Positions 1-7,924 of a stretch of 64,000 nucleotides of DNA are shown one piece after another. Source of the stretch: Streptococcus sp. 121 (GTDB lineage: Bacteria; Bacillota; Bacilli; Lactobacillales; Streptococcaceae). The notes beneath the pieces are model-generated. The model was not told the origin of the DNA, ran no database searches, and saw nothing but the letters and a program-made list of their open reading frames with translations. Position 1 is the stretch's first letter. The number at the start of each line of letters is the position of its first letter. The stretch is taken from assembly GCF_016458205.1 (NCBI RefSeq), contig NZ_JAEMED010000001.1:1-64000 (forward strand). The letters run 5' to 3'. A program made the translations under genes and the position numbers.

Positions 1-135
1 GGGTCAGAAAAATATAAGGAAGTGGACCAGAAAGGGACCCGCTAGCCGGGTCAGCTGGAGAAGTGGTGCATAAGGGAGACCATTCGGACAAGCCTTTAGG
101 TTTTGGCCGGTAATAGAGGCTTTCAGCCGAAGAAC

Positions 136-162
136 AAACCACCCGTTTTCACGGGTGGTTTT
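136..162. terminator. Bidirectional intrinsic terminator
   Basis: A 10 bp perfect stem (AAACCACCCG / CGGGTGGTTT) with a 6 nt loop lies directly beyond the stop codon of the minus-strand flavoprotein gene and at the end of whatever is transcribed rightward from outside the window. The tail T-run is short on both sides. The 135 bases before it carry a short open tail ending in TAG at 43-45, but I recognise no gene or RNA family there. Confidence 0.7.
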
Positions 163-164
163 GA

Positions 165-1133
165 TTACATACTTGTGGAGTGTTTGGGTTGGACTTTTTG
201 TTTGGGATCGATGAAATGAACTGCGTTATTGATAGCAGTAGGGGCTTCTCCGAATCCTGTTGCAATCATAGCTGCCTTACCAGGATAGGTACAGCAATCT
301 CCGATGGCATAGATACCAGGACGGTTGGTTTCGAGCTTAGTATTGACTACGATTTTATTTCGCTCAAGCTCTAAGTCCCACTCCTTGAGATTTCCGATTG
401 ATGATTTAAATCCATAGTTCACAAAAATGTGATCAACCTCGATGGGGTGAGTTTCTTTACTTTTGCTGTGGGCTACATGCAGGTGGGTAGCTTTGCCATC
501 TTTTCCTTCAAGTCCGTATGGGATATAAGGGGTCTTGATGTGGACCTTGGAGGCCTTGAGGTTGGTGACGGAATGTTCCAGGGCTCGGAAGTTGTCTCGG
601 CGGTGGATGAGGGTTGTGTCCGCAATTTTTTCAAAGGCCAGAGCCCAATCGACTGCAGAATCCCCACCTCCAAGAATGGTTACTTTTTTATCCTTGAATT
701 GTTCCATATTTTGAACATGGTAGTGAACATTGTCAAAATTCTCAGCTCCTTCAATATCTAAAGGACGAGCTTTAAACGCCCCACCGCCTATGGCGATAAT
801 GACCGTTTTTGACAGATGCTCCGCTTTGCTTGTGACAAGTCGATAGTGGTCAGTCTTGTGTTCTATTTCCAATAAGGTTTCGCCTAAACAGATTTCAGTT
901 TCAAATGTATTCAGTTGGGCGATCAGGTTCTCCGTTAAACCTTGTCCTGTGATCGAGGGAAAACCTGGTAGATCGAGAATGGTTTTTTCGGGGTAGAGGA
1001 TGGATGGTTGCCCTCCTAGCTGTTCCAAGGAATCAATGAGTTTGACTTTGGCTTCTCGGAGGTTGGCGTAGAAGGCAGCAAAGAGGCCTACGGGGCCACC
1101 GCCAATAATGGTAATGTCATAAATCTCAGACAT
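165..1133 (-). CDS. Ferredoxin--NADP+ reductase-like flavoprotein (YumC/TrxR-like type)
   Basis: A 322-residue FAD/NAD(P)-binding oxidoreductase of the thioredoxin-reductase-like ferredoxin/flavodoxin reductase family, a cytosolic enzyme that moves electrons between NADPH and a small carrier protein. The FAD-binding GGGPVG is at residues 11-16 and the second, NADPH-binding, Rossmann motif GGGDSA at 155-160. The redox-active CxxC pair of true thioredoxin reductases is absent from its usual place before the second Rossmann domain, which favours the ferredoxin reductase assignment. The GDCC near the C-terminus is the usual FAD-contact region. The ATG has a good upstream GGAG. It is a single gene, convergent with whatever lies to its left. 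Confidence 0.88.
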   Translation of the reverse strand: MSEIYDITIIGGGPVGLFAAFYANLREAKVKLIDSLEQLGGQPSILYPEKTILDLPGFPSITGQGLTENLIAQLNTFETEICLGETLLEIEHKTDHYRLVTSKAEHLSKTVIIAIGGGAFKARPLDIEGAENFDNVHYHVQNMEQFKDKKVTILGGGDSAVDWALAFEKIADTTLIHRRDNFRALEHSVTNLKASKVHIKTPYIPYGLEGKDGKATHLHVAHSKSKETHPIEVDHIFVNYGFKSSIGNLKEWDLELERNKIVVNTKLETNRPGIYAIGDCCTYPGKAAMIATGFGEAPTAINNAVHFIDPKQKVQPKHSTSM

Positions 1134-1526
1134 GAGATCTCCTTTTTCTTTATTTCTAGGGGTTCTTTTTTCATTTTAACAAAAAATAAAAAGAAATACT
1201 CTTTCTAAAACAATACACCAATCATCTGTTGTTTTAAAATTCTTTGAGCAAAAAAGCACCTCTAACTGGAGATGCAATTCGCAATCGGGGCCCTTGAGCT
1301 TGTCCGAAAGCTATTTCTTATGTATCTCCATACTACTTGTAATTGTTTGTTTTGTCAATTTAAACCATAGTGCTTGGGAAAAAGTTGGATGATCCCAGAT
1401 TGACAGCTGGTTCTTTTTGAGTTGTCTGAAGTTATGGATACCACCAACGAGAGGTTGGAAAGAGGCATTTGGTAAGTGGGGTGAGTAATTGGAGGAAGAC
1501 AAATGAAAGTTTTTGACTGAAATTGA
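1134..1526. other. Intergenic region without a recognisable gene
   Basis: About 390 bases between the flavoprotein gene and the fru promoter. It holds an A/T-rich stretch that must carry the flavoprotein promoter (no strong consensus -35/-10 pair seen) and a 63-codon minus-strand frame at 1311-1502 with no ribosome binding site and no family resemblance. I see nothing further that can be supported. Confidence 0.5.
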
Positions 1527-1554
1527 TTGACATTGAAAATTTTTAGAGTATAAT
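1527..1554 (+). promoter_or_regulatory. fru operon promoter
   Basis: TTGACA at 1527-1532, a 16 bp spacer and TATAAT at 1549-1554: both hexamers match the sigma-A consensus exactly. Transcription should begin near 1561, inside the cre-like site, and read into fruR-fruK-fruA. Confidence 0.85.
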
Positions 1555-1559
1555 AGTTT

Positions 1560-1574
1560 TTGTAATCGATTTCA
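1560..1574 (+). promoter_or_regulatory. cre site (CcpA operator) of the fru operon
   Basis: TTGTAATCGATTTCA fits the catabolite-response element consensus WTGNAANCGNWNNCA at every defined position. It sits across the expected transcription start of the fru promoter, a position where CcpA-HPr(Ser-P) normally represses. Binding is inferred from the match only. Confidence 0.7.
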
Positions 1575-1589
1575 TAAGGAGGGAGTCTT

Positions 1590-2333
1590 ATTCTAAAAGA
1601 AGAACGTCATCATCGAATTCGTGAAGAATTAAGAGGTCAAGGCTTTGTCAGTTTAGACTTTCTGCAAGAGTTATTGCAAACGTCAGAATCGACCATTCGG
1701 CGTGATTTGGCTGAGCTGGAAAGTCAAGGCTTGTTGAAACGGGTTCATGGTGGGGCTGAACACCTCCGCTTTCTTTCCAAGGAAGAAAGTATGCAGGAGA
1801 AAGCCATCAAGCATGTTCCTGAAAAGCAAGCTATTGCTAACGGTGCTTTAAAGCAGGTCCTAGATGGAGAAACGATTTTTTTGGATGCTGGGACAACGAC
1901 TGCCTTTTTAATTGAAGGCTTGGCTCAAAAATCCATTCGGGTAGTGACCAATTCGATTCACCATGCTGCTCGCTTGGTTGATTTACATGTGCCGACCCTA
2001 ATGATTGGGGGGCAGATTAAAGAGACGACTGATGCTTGTATCGGCGCGTCGACTTTGGAACAGGTTCAAGCTTTGAATTTTGATCGAGCTTTCATGGGGA
2101 TGAATGGGTTAGACCAAGATTGGTTCTACACACCAGACCCTGAAGAAGCGGCGCTTAAAAGGGCTGTCCTTCAGAATACATCAAAGGTCTATGTCTTGGT
2201 AGATCCTTCCAAATACTATCAGACTGCTTTTGTAAAAGTTGCAGGAGTTGAGACAGCAACCATCGTGACGTCAGAGTCAAATTCTTCTCTCGTGAAACGA
2301 TTAGTAGAGAAAACAGAGGTACTTGAAGTATGA
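1590..2333 (+). CDS. fruR: DeoR-family repressor of the fructose operon, apparent ATT start
   Basis: A DeoR/GlpR-type sugar-phosphate-responsive repressor: N-terminal winged helix with the family motif ESTIRRDLAEL, followed by a ribose-phosphate-isomerase-like sensor domain (NGALKQVLDGETIFLDAGTT). The first ATG, GTG or TTG in frame is TTG 1674, which would delete the first half of the DNA-binding domain. The conserved N-terminus (LKEERHHRIREEL) instead begins at ATT 1590, seven to eight bases after a strong AAGGAGGG ribosome binding site at 1576-1583; the in-frame stop TAA at 1575 closes off any earlier start. From 1590 the protein has 247 codons, the normal family length. It overlaps fruK by four bases and probably responds to fructose 1-phosphate. 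Confidence 0.88.
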   Translation: MLKEERHHRIREELRGQGFVSLDFLQELLQTSESTIRRDLAELESQGLLKRVHGGAEHLRFLSKEESMQEKAIKHVPEKQAIANGALKQVLDGETIFLDAGTTTAFLIEGLAQKSIRVVTNSIHHAARLVDLHVPTLMIGGQIKETTDACIGASTLEQVQALNFDRAFMGMNGLDQDWFYTPDPEEAALKRAVLQNTSKVYVLVDPSKYYQTAFVKVAGVETATIVTSESNSSLVKRLVEKTEVLEV

Positions 2334-3241
2334 TTTATACAGTAACACTCAATCCCTCCATTGATTTTATTGTCCGTCTGGATCAACTGGATCTTGGTCA
2401 CGTTAATCGTATGCAATCGGATGATAAATTTGCGGGTGGTAAGGGAATTAATGTGAGTCGGATCCTTCAACGTTTTGGGAAAACCAACAAAGCCACCGGT
2501 TTTATAGGAGGTTTTACAGGTCGTTTTATCACTGATGTTTTAGACCAGGAAGGAATCGCTCATAGCTTTATCCAAGTAGCTGGGGATACACGGATAAATG
2601 TCAAGGTAAAAGCGGATCAGGAAACTGAAATCAATGGTCCAGGTCCAGACATTGACACGGATTCCTTGGAGGATTTAAAAGCACTGCTATCTAGCCTATC
2701 TGCAGACGACACGGTCGTATTTGCAGGGTCTAGCCCAGCCAATCTTGGCAATGCCATTTACAAAGATTTGATTGCCCTTACCCGAGAGACCGGTGCAGAA
2801 GTTGTCTGCGATTTTGAAGGTCAGACTCTGATTGATTCGCTGGACCATCAACCCCTTTTGGTTAAACCCAATAATCATGAATTGGGAGCCATTTATGGGA
2901 AGGAGTTGAAGGATTTAGATGAAATTCAAGAATATGCTGGAAGACTCATTCAGGCAGGGGCTCAGCATGTGATTATTTCGATGGCTGGTGACGGAGCCTT
3001 GCTGGTAACTGCTGATGAAGCTTACTTCGCCAAGCCGATCAAAGGAGTGGTGAAAAATTCTGTGGGAGCAGGAGATTCAATGGTTGCTGGCTTTACGGGT
3101 GCTTATGCGGAAACCGGAGATGCCCTGGAAGCCTTCAAATGGGGGGTGGCCTGTGGTACAGCTACAACTTTCTCAGATGATTTAGCAAGCGCCGCCTATA
3201 TTCAAGAAATGTACCAACAAGTGGAGGTAGAAAAAAGATGA
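2330..3241 (+). CDS. fruK: 1-phosphofructokinase
   Basis: A 303-residue PfkB/ribokinase-family sugar kinase that phosphorylates fructose 1-phosphate, the product of FruA, to fructose 1,6-bisphosphate. The N-terminal TLNPSIDF and GGKGINVSR motifs form the sugar-binding part, and the C-terminal GAGDS at about residues 246-250 carries the catalytic aspartate and anion hole. Start ATG overlaps the end of fruR (ATGA), and its own stop overlaps the start of fruA, so the three genes are translationally coupled. Length and gene order are standard for streptococcal fru operons. Confidence 0.95.
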   Translation: MIYTVTLNPSIDFIVRLDQLDLGHVNRMQSDDKFAGGKGINVSRILQRFGKTNKATGFIGGFTGRFITDVLDQEGIAHSFIQVAGDTRINVKVKADQETEINGPGPDIDTDSLEDLKALLSSLSADDTVVFAGSSPANLGNAIYKDLIALTRETGAEVVCDFEGQTLIDSLDHQPLLVKPNNHELGAIYGKELKDLDEIQEYAGRLIQAGAQHVIISMAGDGALLVTADEAYFAKPIKGVVKNSVGAGDSMVAGFTGAYAETGDALEAFKWGVACGTATTFSDDLASAAYIQEMYQQVEVEKR

Positions 3242-5175
3242 AAATTCAAGATTTATTGAAGCCAGAAGTGATGCTGCTGGACTTGCAAGCTCAAAGCAAG
3301 GAAGCAGCGATTGATGAAATGATTCAGTCCTTGGTGGATCATGGATATGTAACAGATTTCCAAGTTTTCAAAGATGGCATTATGGCCCGTGAAGCGCAAA
3401 CTTCAACAGGACTTGGAGACGGTATCGCTATGCCGCATAGTAAAAATGCAGCTGTGAAAGAGGCGGTTGTTCTCTTTGCTAAGTCTGCTACTGGTTTGGA
3501 CTATGAGAGTCTGGATGGTCAGCCAACCAAACTTTTCTTCATGATTGCGGCTCCAGAAGGTGCCAACGACACTCACTTGGCTGCCCTTGCTGATTTGTCC
3601 AAATATTTGTTGCAAGATGGATTTGCAGCACAATTACGTCAGGTATCTAATCCTGAACAAGTGCTAGCCCTCTTTGATGAAAAAGAAGAAGCGGATGCAG
3701 CTCCAGTGGCTGAAGTCGATCAAGATGCAGATTTCTTGGTTGCGGTAACTGCTTGTACAACTGGTATTGCTCACACTTACATGGCCCAAGAAGCGCTTCA
3801 AAAACAAGCTGCTGAGATGGGTATTGGTATTAAAGTTGAAACCAATGGTGCCAGTGGGGTTGGAAATGCTTTGACAGCTGATGACATTGCGCGTGCTAAG
3901 GGAGTCATCATTGCTGCAGATAAGGCTGTTGAAATGGCTCGTTTTGCCGGCAAACCACTTGTGAACCGTCCTGTTGCAGATGGTATTCGTAAAACGGAAG
4001 AATTGATTCAGTTGGCCTTGGACCCAGCAACTCCTGTCTATGAAGCTAGTCCAGAAGCGGCTCCTTCAGCTGCCTCCTCTGGTGGTTCGAACCTCTACAA
4101 ACACTTGATGAGTGGGGTTAGTCAGATGTTGCCATTTGTAATCGGTGGTGGGATTCTGATTGCCTTGGCCTTCCTCTTTGACCAAATGTTGGGTGTACCT
4201 CAAGATCAATTGGCTAGCCTTGGTTCTTACCATCAAATCTCTGCCTTATTTAAGGAAATCGGTGGAGCAGCCTTTGGCTTCATGCTTCCAGTTTTGGCTG
4301 GTTATATTGCTTATTCTATTGCGGAAAAACCTGGCTTGGCAGCCGGATTTGTGGCGGGTGCTTTGGCATCCTCAGGTGCGGCTTGGGGCCACGTTCCCTT
4401 CGCTGCTGGTGGAGAGGCTAGCCTAGCCCTAAGCGGAGTTTCCTCAGGTTTCCTTGGAGCTTTGGTAGGTGGATTCTTGGCCGGTTACGTTGTAAACTTC
4501 TTGAAAAAAGCCTTGGCCAACTTGCCACGTCCCTTGGAAGGAATCAAGTCTATTCTGCTTTTCCCACTGTTGGGAATTGGTTTGACTGGATTCCTGATGC
4601 TCTTTGTCAATATTCCTATGGCGGCGATTAACACTGGTCTGAACAATTTCTTGGAAGGCTTATCAGGCAGCTCAGCGGTCCTTGTAGGGCTTGTTGTTGG
4701 TGGTATGATGGCCATCGATATGGGTGGACCATTCAATAAGGCTGCATACATCTTTGGTACGGGTACCTTGGCAGCTAGTGTTGCAACAGGCGGTTCCGTA
4801 GTGATGGCTGCTGTCATGGCAGGTGGTATGGTTCCACCATTGGCCATCTTTGTGGCTACCTTGCTCTTTAAAAATAAATTTAGTGAGGAAGAACGCAACT
4901 CTGGTTTGACCAATATTATCATGGGTCTATCCTTTATTACAGAAGGTGCCATTCCATTTGCGGCAGCTGATCCAGCACGCGCTATTCCAAGCTTCGTGGC
5001 CGGTTCAGCTCTTGCTGGAGGATTAGTTGGTCTAGCAGGAATTAAGCTAATGGCACCTCATGGAGGAATCTTCGTCGTTGCCCTTACTTCAAACCCATTC
5101 CTTTACCTTGTCTTTATCCTTATCGGAGCAGTGGTTTCCGGTTTCCTATATGGATACTTGAAAAAAACAAATTAA
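3238..5175 (+). CDS. fruA: PTS fructose-specific EIIABC
   Basis: A 645-residue membrane transporter that takes up fructose and delivers it as fructose 1-phosphate. Domain order is A-B-C: the EIIA domain with phosphorylated His67 in GDGIAMPHSKN, an acidic/alanine linker near 150-165, the EIIB domain with Cys173 in AVTACTTGIAHTYMA, a Ser/Ala-rich linker near 270-280, and the multi-pass EIIC domain to the C-terminus (SKYLLQ and GGPFNKAA regions visible). It overlaps fruK by four bases and ends the operon, followed by a terminator. Substrate is inferred from the fruK and fruR neighbours, which is the standard arrangement. Confidence 0.95.
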   Translation: MKIQDLLKPEVMLLDLQAQSKEAAIDEMIQSLVDHGYVTDFQVFKDGIMAREAQTSTGLGDGIAMPHSKNAAVKEAVVLFAKSATGLDYESLDGQPTKLFFMIAAPEGANDTHLAALADLSKYLLQDGFAAQLRQVSNPEQVLALFDEKEEADAAPVAEVDQDADFLVAVTACTTGIAHTYMAQEALQKQAAEMGIGIKVETNGASGVGNALTADDIARAKGVIIAADKAVEMARFAGKPLVNRPVADGIRKTEELIQLALDPATPVYEASPEAAPSAASSGGSNLYKHLMSGVSQMLPFVIGGGILIALAFLFDQMLGVPQDQLASLGSYHQISALFKEIGGAAFGFMLPVLAGYIAYSIAEKPGLAAGFVAGALASSGAAWGHVPFAAGGEASLALSGVSSGFLGALVGGFLAGYVVNFLKKALANLPRPLEGIKSILLFPLLGIGLTGFLMLFVNIPMAAINTGLNNFLEGLSGSSAVLVGLVVGGMMAIDMGGPFNKAAYIFGTGTLAASVATGGSVVMAAVMAGGMVPPLAIFVATLLFKNKFSEEERNSGLTNIIMGLSFITEGAIPFAAADPARAIPSFVAGSALAGGLVGLAGIKLMAPHGGIFVVALTSNPFLYLVFILIGAVVSGFLYGYLKKTN

Positions 5176-5182
5176 AAATGGG

Positions 5183-5216
5183 AAAATGACTTTTCTGAAA
5201 AGAAAGGTCATTTTTT
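5183..5216 (+). terminator. Terminator of the fru operon
   Basis: AAAATGACTTTTCT pairs with AGAAAGGTCATTTT (G-T pairs allowed) around a short loop and is followed by T6, eight bases after the fruA stop codon. Confidence 0.8.
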
Positions 5217-5266
5217 CATAAATAGAAAACATAATATTGAAAAGTGTCTATAAATTTGAGATAACC

Positions 5267-5295
5267 AAGACAAATGAAAGCCCAAGTGCTATAAT
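5267..5295 (+). promoter_or_regulatory. Probable promoter for the DUF1149 gene
   Basis: TATAAT at 5290-5295 with AAGACA (4 of 6 matches to the -35 consensus) 17 bases upstream. The -10 is clear; the -35 is weak. Confidence 0.5.
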
Positions 5296-5326
5296 AGAAC
5301 TAGCATTTTTGTAAGGAGAAAAGTCC

Positions 5327-5701
5327 ATGGAATTAGTTCGTGATAAAATTTTTGTAAGTCAATACCATTATGATGCTCGTAACTTTGAATGGGAGAAGGA
5401 AAATGGTGCTCCTGAGACAAAGATTGACGTTAATTTCCAGCTCATTAGTCGTGATGAAGCGAGTCAAAAAACCTCTATGGTTGTCATAGTGAGTTTTATG
5501 GTTGTTTTCGATACCTTTGTAATTAGTGGAGTTATTTCTCAAACCAATCATGTACAGGACCGTTTTATCAATGAACCGAATGAATTGGAACATGCTGAGG
5601 TTCAACAATTGGCAGAACCGAGTCTTGGAATGTTGAACCGCTTGACTTATGAAGTAACAGAAATTGCCTTGGATATGCCAGGCATTAATTTGGAGTTTTA
5701 A
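5327..5701 (+). CDS. DUF1149 family protein
   Basis: A 124-residue cytosolic protein of the DUF1149 family, widespread in streptococci and lactococci; the fold is SecB-like by family knowledge, but no function is established. The sequence runs from a conserved N-terminus (MELVRDKIFVSQYHYDARNFEWE) to PGINLEF at the C-terminus, the full family length. A clear GGAGAA ribosome binding site precedes the ATG. Only three bases separate it from the DegV gene, so the two are probably co-transcribed. Confidence 0.85.
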   Translation: MELVRDKIFVSQYHYDARNFEWEKENGAPETKIDVNFQLISRDEASQKTSMVVIVSFMVVFDTFVISGVISQTNHVQDRFINEPNELEHAEVQQLAEPSLGMLNRLTYEVTEIALDMPGINLEF

Positions 5702-5704
5702 AAA

Positions 5705-6556
5705 ATGATGAAAGTTGCAGTGATTACCGATGCGTCTGCCTACTTAACAGGTTTGACAGATGCAAAGAATTTGTTTGTTCTAGATATTCCAGTCCTCATT
5801 GATGGGGAGACTTATCTAGAAGGCAAAAATCTGACTGCGGAAGAATTTTATGAAAAAATGGCAGCTTCTAAAGAGCTGCCAAAAACTAGTCAACCAAGTT
5901 TAGCAGAGCTGGAAGTTCTCTTGCAGCAATTGGAGTTGGATGGTTATACCCATGTGCTAGGACTCTTTCTCTCAAGTGGGATTTCAGGTTTTTACCAAAA
6001 TATCCAATTCTTGAAAGAGGAGTTTTCCAATTTGGAAATTGCCTTTCCAGATACTAAAATTACCAGTGCCCCACTTGGACTTATGGTTAAAACGGCTTTG
6101 GAAGCTTTTGAAGCTGGGCAAGATTTTCCTACGGTTCTTGAGAACATTGAAAGACAAATTGATGGGGTTCAGGCTTATATCTTGGTTGATGACCTCAACC
6201 ATTTGGTCAAAGGTGGTCGTTTGTCAAACGGAGCCGCTCTCTTAGGCAGCCTTCTCAGCATCAAGCCGATTCTCTATTTTACAGATGAAGGTAAGATTGA
6301 AGTTTTCGAGAAGGTAAGGACTGAGAAGAAAGCAATGAAGCGACTCTGTGATTTGGTCAGCCAGGAAGTTAAGGGTGAGGACTATTATGTCGCAGTTATC
6401 CATTCTGACTGTGAGGAGAAGGCTCTGCAGATGCAAGCGCTGCTTCAGGAGGTTGGTGTACCAGGTGAAATTCCTTTGGTAACCTTTGGAAGCATCATCG
6501 GGACTCATCTAGGAGCAGGCAGTGTAGCTGTTGGATTTCTACCTCGTGTATGCTGA
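5705..6556 (+). CDS. DegV family protein (fatty-acid binding, FakB-like)
   Basis: A 283-residue DegV-fold protein. Members bind one fatty acid, and the FakB proteins present it to the kinase FakA for incorporation into phospholipid; which acyl chain this one prefers cannot be read from the sequence. The N-terminal ITDASAYL and the TSQPS motif (residues about 62-66) are family hallmarks, as is the RLSNGAALLGSLLSIKPIL block near 175. Two ATGs occur in tandem at 5705 and 5708; either may be used. It is followed by a weak terminator-like hairpin. Confidence 0.88.
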   Translation: MMKVAVITDASAYLTGLTDAKNLFVLDIPVLIDGETYLEGKNLTAEEFYEKMAASKELPKTSQPSLAELEVLLQQLELDGYTHVLGLFLSSGISGFYQNIQFLKEEFSNLEIAFPDTKITSAPLGLMVKTALEAFEAGQDFPTVLENIERQIDGVQAYILVDDLNHLVKGGRLSNGAALLGSLLSIKPILYFTDEGKIEVFEKVRTEKKAMKRLCDLVSQEVKGEDYYVAVIHSDCEEKALQMQALLQEVGVPGEIPLVTFGSIIGTHLGAGSVAVGFLPRVC

Positions 6557-6638
6557 GAGTGGGGCAGTTGATAAGGTTGTTTTCTGGACTCAAAAAGTCA
6601 ATTCCTGACTCCTTGAGCTGTTTAACTGAATCAACCAC

Positions 6639-6688
6639 TGCGTCAATGTGATTTCACTAACTAAAATAGAAAGGTTGAGACTTTTGTC
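6639..6688 (+). repeat. 50 bp intergenic repeat, copy 1
   Basis: This segment (TGCGTCAATGTGATTTCACT... to ...GACTTTTGTC) recurs with only a few changes at 52074-52123. Both copies run straight into a terminator-like hairpin. Confidence 0.75.
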
Positions 6689-6697
6689 TTAGCCTCG
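6673..6697 (+). terminator. Terminator-like hairpin after degV
   Basis: GGTTGAGAC pairs with GTCTTAGCC around a TTTT loop, with two G-T pairs. The following T-run is poor, so termination may be incomplete; the cca gene starts at 6716. Confidence 0.5.
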
Positions 6698-6715
6698 CAT
6701 TTATGGAAGTATTTT

Positions 6716-7924
6716 ATGAAATTAACAAGTTTGCCTTCTGAATTTCAGAAGGCTTTACCTATATTAAGCAAAATTCAAGAGGCTGGTTTTCAAGCCTATT
6801 TTGTAGGTGGTTGCGTACGAGATGTGCTTTTGGATCATCCAATCCATGACGTGGATATCGCCTCTTCGGCTTATCCCCAAGAGATTAAAGAACTTTTTGA
6901 GCGGACAGTAGATGTCGGTATTGAACACGGAACGGTCTTGGTTTTAGAGGGGGGGCAGGAGTATGAAATCACCACTTTCCGGACAGAAGAAGAGTACGTG
7001 GATTATCGTAGACCTAGTCAGGTTCATTTTGTGCGCTCTTTGGAAGAAGATTTGAAGCGGCGGGATTTTACCATCAATGCCTTGGCCCTGGATGCCGAAG
7101 GAAATTTGGTTGATCTTTTTCATGGTTTAGAGGACTTGGAGACAGAGTTGATTCGTGCTGTCGGTTTAGCACAGGAACGTTTTCAAGAAGACGCTTTACG
7201 AATCATGCGTGGTTTCCGTTTCCAAGCTTCTTTAGACTTTGATTTGGAGGCGGAGACCTTTCAAGCCATGATTGCTGGTGCCCCCCTACTTGAGAAAATT
7301 GCCATCGAGCGTATCTTTATTGAATTTGAAAAACTGCTCCTTGCCAATTCTTGGGCAAGAGGGCTTTCATCTCTTCTTGCCGCAAAAGCCTATCACTATT
7401 TGCCAGGTTTTGCATCGGAGTCTCAAGCCCTCTCTTCTTTTTTGGAAAAAATCAGGTCTGATTTCAGTTTCACCAGTTCGGCACAGGCTTGGGCGGCCAT
7501 GCTGTATCACTTTGAAAATAAGCAAGTAGCTCCTATTTTAAAGGCATGGAAGACTTCTAGGGATTTCCAAAAACAAGTTTTGGAAATGGTCGAGATCCTC
7601 AGGAAACGTGAACAAGGACTTCTGTCCGCTTGGGATTGTTACTCCTATCAAGAAGAACTCCTCTATCAGGCTGAAGAGCTGCGAGCTGCTATGAAGATGG
7701 AAACCAATTCTCAGTATTTAGCAGATACCATAGCTGGCTTAACCATTCGAGATAAACAGGAAATCGTCGTCACTGGTAGGACCCTGATTCAGGAAGAAGG
7801 GTTCCAACCAGGCCCTCAAATGGGACACGTATTAAAAGAAGTTGAGTTGGCGATTGTCAAGGGAGAATTAACAAATGAAAAAGGGGCTATCCTAGCCTTT
7901 GTAAAGGAGCGACTGCATGACTGA
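6716..7924 (+). CDS. cca: CCA tRNA nucleotidyltransferase
   Basis: A 402-residue class II CCA-adding enzyme that builds or repairs the CCA end of tRNAs from CTP and ATP. The nucleotidyltransferase head is clear: GGCVRD at residues 31-36, the metal-binding DVD at 45-47, and the flexible-loop and RRDFTINALA motifs further on, then the helical neck and body with EDALRIMRGFRF. Length is normal for low-GC Gram-positives. Its last eight bases overlap the next gene, so the ABC-F protein is co-translated. Confidence 0.95.
   Translation: MKLTSLPSEFQKALPILSKIQEAGFQAYFVGGCVRDVLLDHPIHDVDIASSAYPQEIKELFERTVDVGIEHGTVLVLEGGQEYEITTFRTEEEYVDYRRPSQVHFVRSLEEDLKRRDFTINALALDAEGNLVDLFHGLEDLETELIRAVGLAQERFQEDALRIMRGFRFQASLDFDLEAETFQAMIAGAPLLEKIAIERIFIEFEKLLLANSWARGLSSLLAAKAYHYLPGFASESQALSSFLEKIRSDFSFTSSAQAWAAMLYHFENKQVAPILKAWKTSRDFQKQVLEMVEILRKREQGLLSAWDCYSYQEELLYQAEELRAAMKMETNSQYLADTIAGLTIRDKQEIVVTGRTLIQEEGFQPGPQMGHVLKEVELAIVKGELTNEKGAILAFVKERLHD

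Noticed and set aside
1-135. Known structured RNA (RNase P RNA, tmRNA, SRP RNA, T-box) at the left edge
   Set aside because: None of the conserved blocks of those RNAs could be found; only the terminator is supported.
1311-1502. 63-codon minus-strand frame before the fru promoter
   Set aside because: No ribosome binding site, no recognisable family, low-complexity context.
4485-4952. 155-codon minus-strand frame inside fruA
   Set aside because: Antisense shadow of the EIIC membrane domain; composition mirrors the real gene.
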